The position numbers and the translations under genes were made by a program. A stretch of 64,000 bases of DNA, from the NCBI RefSeq assembly GCF_000472505.1, contig NZ_AWZR01000003.1, positions 248,001 to 312,000 of the forward strand, given 5' to 3'. The notes beneath the pieces are model-generated. The model was not told where the DNA came from. It worked only from the letters and a program-made list of their open reading frames with translations, and did not search any database. Each line of letters begins with the position of its first letter. Position 1 is the first letter of the stretch. The DNA comes from Luteimonas sp. J29. GTDB taxonomy: Bacteria; Pseudomonadota; Gammaproteobacteria; Xanthomonadales; Xanthomonadaceae. Shown here piece after piece: positions 62,737-64,000 of this stretch.

Positions 62737-62762
62737 GATAACAACGATGGCCCCGATTGCAA
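62735..62762 (-). promoter_or_regulatory. putative promoter of the - strand cluster half
   Basis: On the - strand TTGCAA (62762-62757) and TATCGT (62740-62735) are 16 bp apart. The -10 overlaps the operator palindrome. Expected start is about 62728, within the operator. Confidence 0.45.
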
Positions 62763-62902
62763 GTTACTCCAGTCACGATGGGCACGACCCGCGCGGCACG
62801 CGGCCCCTGCCCCCCGGGGGGCGCTTGCCACAGCCGCGGACGCGGGCCATGGGCTCGACCGCGGACATGGCCTGCCCGGGTTCCTTGACGATCGTCGGCC
62901 GC

Positions 62903-62923
62903 AATGATGTTCTGCACATCATT
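62903..62923. promoter_or_regulatory. inverted repeat upstream of the XRE-sulP promoter
   Basis: AATGATGT and ACATCATT are perfect 8-bp inverted arms around a 5-base spacer, ending 15 bp before the -35 element of the promoter at 62939. It is in an A/T-rich island. It could bind the small XRE regulator encoded next or another dimeric factor. A second palindrome GCCCCCCGGGGGGC lies at 62809-62822. Confidence 0.45.
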
Positions 62924-62938
62924 ACTTACGTACTATCC

Positions 62939-62967
62939 TTGTCTTTGCACTCGCAAGACCCTATATT
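62939..62967 (+). promoter_or_regulatory. sigma-70-type promoter of the XRE regulator-sulP genes
   Basis: TTGTCT (62939-62944) and TATATT (62962-62967) are separated by exactly 17 bp, in a notably A/T-rich island. Expected start about 62974, giving a leader of about 17 bases with GAGG before the ATG at 62991. Confidence 0.65.
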
Positions 62968-62990
62968 TGCCGCATGAGGTTCCAGCGTCC

Positions 62991-63248
62991 ATGATGACTT
63001 CGGCCCAGTTGCGCGCCGCGCGCGCCCTGCTCGGCATCGACCAGCGCCGCCTCGCGGAACTGGCGGGCGTGTCCCTGCCCACGATCCAGCGCATGGAGGC
63101 CAGCGGCGGCACCGTCCGCGGCGTGGTCTCGAGCCTCACCAAGGTGGTCGAGGCGCTGGACGCGGCGGGCATCGAGCTGATCGGCGACGACCAGCCCAGC
63201 ACCGGCCGCGGTCGCGGCGTGCGCCTGAAGGAGCGGACGGACGGCTGA
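62991..63248 (+). CDS. small XRE-type helix-turn-helix regulator
   Basis: An 85-residue DNA-binding protein: one Cro/CI-type helix-turn-helix (QLRAARALLGIDQRRLAELA then GVSLPTIQRMEAS, about residues 4-37), a helical stretch SSLTKVVEALDAAGIELIGD and a short basic tail (GRGRGVRLKER). The start at 62991 is preceded by GAGG; a second ATG follows directly. Its stop is 3 bp before the sulP start, so the two are co-transcribed, and it may regulate that operon through the inverted repeat at 62903-62923. Confidence 0.85.
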   Translation: MMTSAQLRAARALLGIDQRRLAELAGVSLPTIQRMEASGGTVRGVVSSLTKVVEALDAAGIELIGDDQPSTGRGRGVRLKERTDG

Positions 63249-63251
63249 GCC

Positions 63252-64000
63252 ATGGCGCAGTTCGACTTCCGCCGCTACCTGCCGCAATTCGAACCCAAGC
63301 TCGTCACGGTGATGCGCGAGGGCTACAGCCTCGCCTCGCTGCGCGCCGACGCCATCGCCGGCCTGACCGTCGCGATCGTCGCCCTGCCGCTGGCGATGGC
63401 GCTGGCGATCGCCTCGGGCACCACGCCCGCGGTGGGCCTGCACACCGCCATCGTCGCCGGCTTCCTGATCTCCGCCCTGGGCGGTTCGCGGGTGCAGATC
63501 GGCGGCCCGACCGCGGCCTTCATCCCGGTCGTGTTCGTGGTGATCCAGCAGCACGGCATGGGCGGCCTGATCCTGTGCACGCTGATGGCCGGCCTGATGC
63601 TGATCGCCGCCGGCCTGCTGCGCCTGGGCACGCTGATGCGCTACATGCCGCAGCCGGTGATCACCGGCTTCACCGCCGGCATCGCGGTCAGCATCTTCTC
63701 CAGCCAGGTCAAGGACGCGCTGGGCCTGGACATGGCCGACGTGCCAGCCGAGTTCCTGCCGCGCTGGAAGGCCTACGCCGCCCACCTCGGCACCCTCGAA
63801 CCGGCGGCGCTGGCGCTGACCGTGCTCGGCCTGGCGATGATCCTCGGCCTGCGCCGCTGGCGCCCGTCCTGGCCCGGGTTCCTGATCGCGCTGGCGGTGT
63901 GCACCGTCGCCGGCACCCTGCTCGCGCTGCCCGCCGAGACCATCGGCAGCCGCTTCGGCGACCTGCCGGCCACGCTTCCGCAGTTCGAGGTCCCGCGCAT
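63252..64000 (+). CDS. SulP family inorganic anion transporter (5' part, cut by window edge)
   Basis: The first 249 residues of an SLC26/SulP permease. The signature region SLRADAIAGLTVAIVALPLA followed by MALAIASGTTPAVGLHTAIV and GSRVQIGGPTAAFIPVVFVV is diagnostic for SulP proteins, which move sulfate, bicarbonate or dicarboxylates across the inner membrane. At least seven hydrophobic segments are visible; the remaining spans and the C-terminal STAS domain would lie beyond the window. The start is ATG 63252, 3 bp after the regulator gene. Confidence 0.92.
   Translation, partial: MAQFDFRRYLPQFEPKLVTVMREGYSLASLRADAIAGLTVAIVALPLAMALAIASGTTPAVGLHTAIVAGFLISALGGSRVQIGGPTAAFIPVVFVVIQQHGMGGLILCTLMAGLMLIAAGLLRLGTLMRYMPQPVITGFTAGIAVSIFSSQVKDALGLDMADVPAEFLPRWKAYAAHLGTLEPAALALTVLGLAMILGLRRWRPSWPGFLIALAVCTVAGTLLALPAETIGSRFGDLPATLPQFEVPR

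Overview
The window is a GC-rich, densely coded chromosomal stretch that looks like a member of the Xanthomonadaceae/Lysobacteraceae (Lysobacter, Luteimonas or a close relative). This rests on the very strong G/C bias at third codon positions, the zwf-glk-pgl-edd-eda Entner-Doudoroff block, an Oar-like TonB receptor beside sugar hydrolases, the gene order of the succinate dehydrogenase region, and a dispersed GTAGGAGCGGCTTCAGCCGCG-type palindrome. I saw no tRNA, rRNA, CRISPR array, prophage or insertion sequence.

Layout. (1) 0-6.4 kb, + strand: the 3' end of a GH1 beta-glucosidase, then zwf, glk, pgl, edd and eda, which take glucose to pyruvate plus glyceraldehyde-3-phosphate. (2) 6.5-21.9 kb, - strand: a carbohydrate uptake locus. 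In transcription order it holds a GH3 beta-glucosidase, a LacI repressor, a TonB receptor, a GH144-type glucanase lipoprotein, an ABC sugar importer (binding lipoprotein and two permeases, no ATPase), a 1069-residue secreted (alpha/alpha)6 enzyme and a small membrane protein. A LacI-type operator lies in front of the GH3 gene. The content resembles beta-1,2-glucan utilisation loci. (3) 21.9-26.5 kb: a tandem non-coding repeat, yciI, scpA, scpB and rluB. (4) 26.5-33.1 kb, - strand: a small DUF1674 (SDHAF4-like) gene missed by simple ORF calling, then sdhC, sdhD, sdhA, sdhB, sdhE, ygfX, lolC and lolD. (5) 33-50 kb: mostly housekeeping genes, including ygfZ, a fused branched-chain 2-oxoacid dehydrogenase E1, two GSTs, an acyl-CoA dehydrogenase, tatD, tcdA, a cytochrome c', an MscS channel, outer-membrane phospholipase A, a cardiolipin synthase and class I fumarase.

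(6) 49.8-62.8 kb is the most interesting part. It contains a LacI regulator, three AP-endonuclease-2-type TIM barrels (one fused to a DUF1080 domain), a second DUF1080 protein, an MFS permease, a Gfo/Idh/MocA oxidoreductase, and two GMC oxidoreductase plus Tat-exported gluconate-2-dehydrogenase-subunit-3 pairs. The two halves converge, and the same perfect palindrome TGCAATCGATTGCA lies at the outer promoter of each half. I read this as one regulon for oxidative (3-keto) glycoside breakdown: oxidation at C3, cleavage by DUF1080, isomerisation or hydration by the TIM barrels, and reduction by Gfo/Idh. The glucose released could enter the glk-zwf-edd-eda block in the same window. (7) 62.9 kb to the end: a small XRE-type regulator with a good sigma-70-like promoter and an inverted repeat upstream, followed by the 5' part of a SulP anion transporter.

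Protein identities rest on motifs read from the translations. Substrates and regulatory links are inferences.
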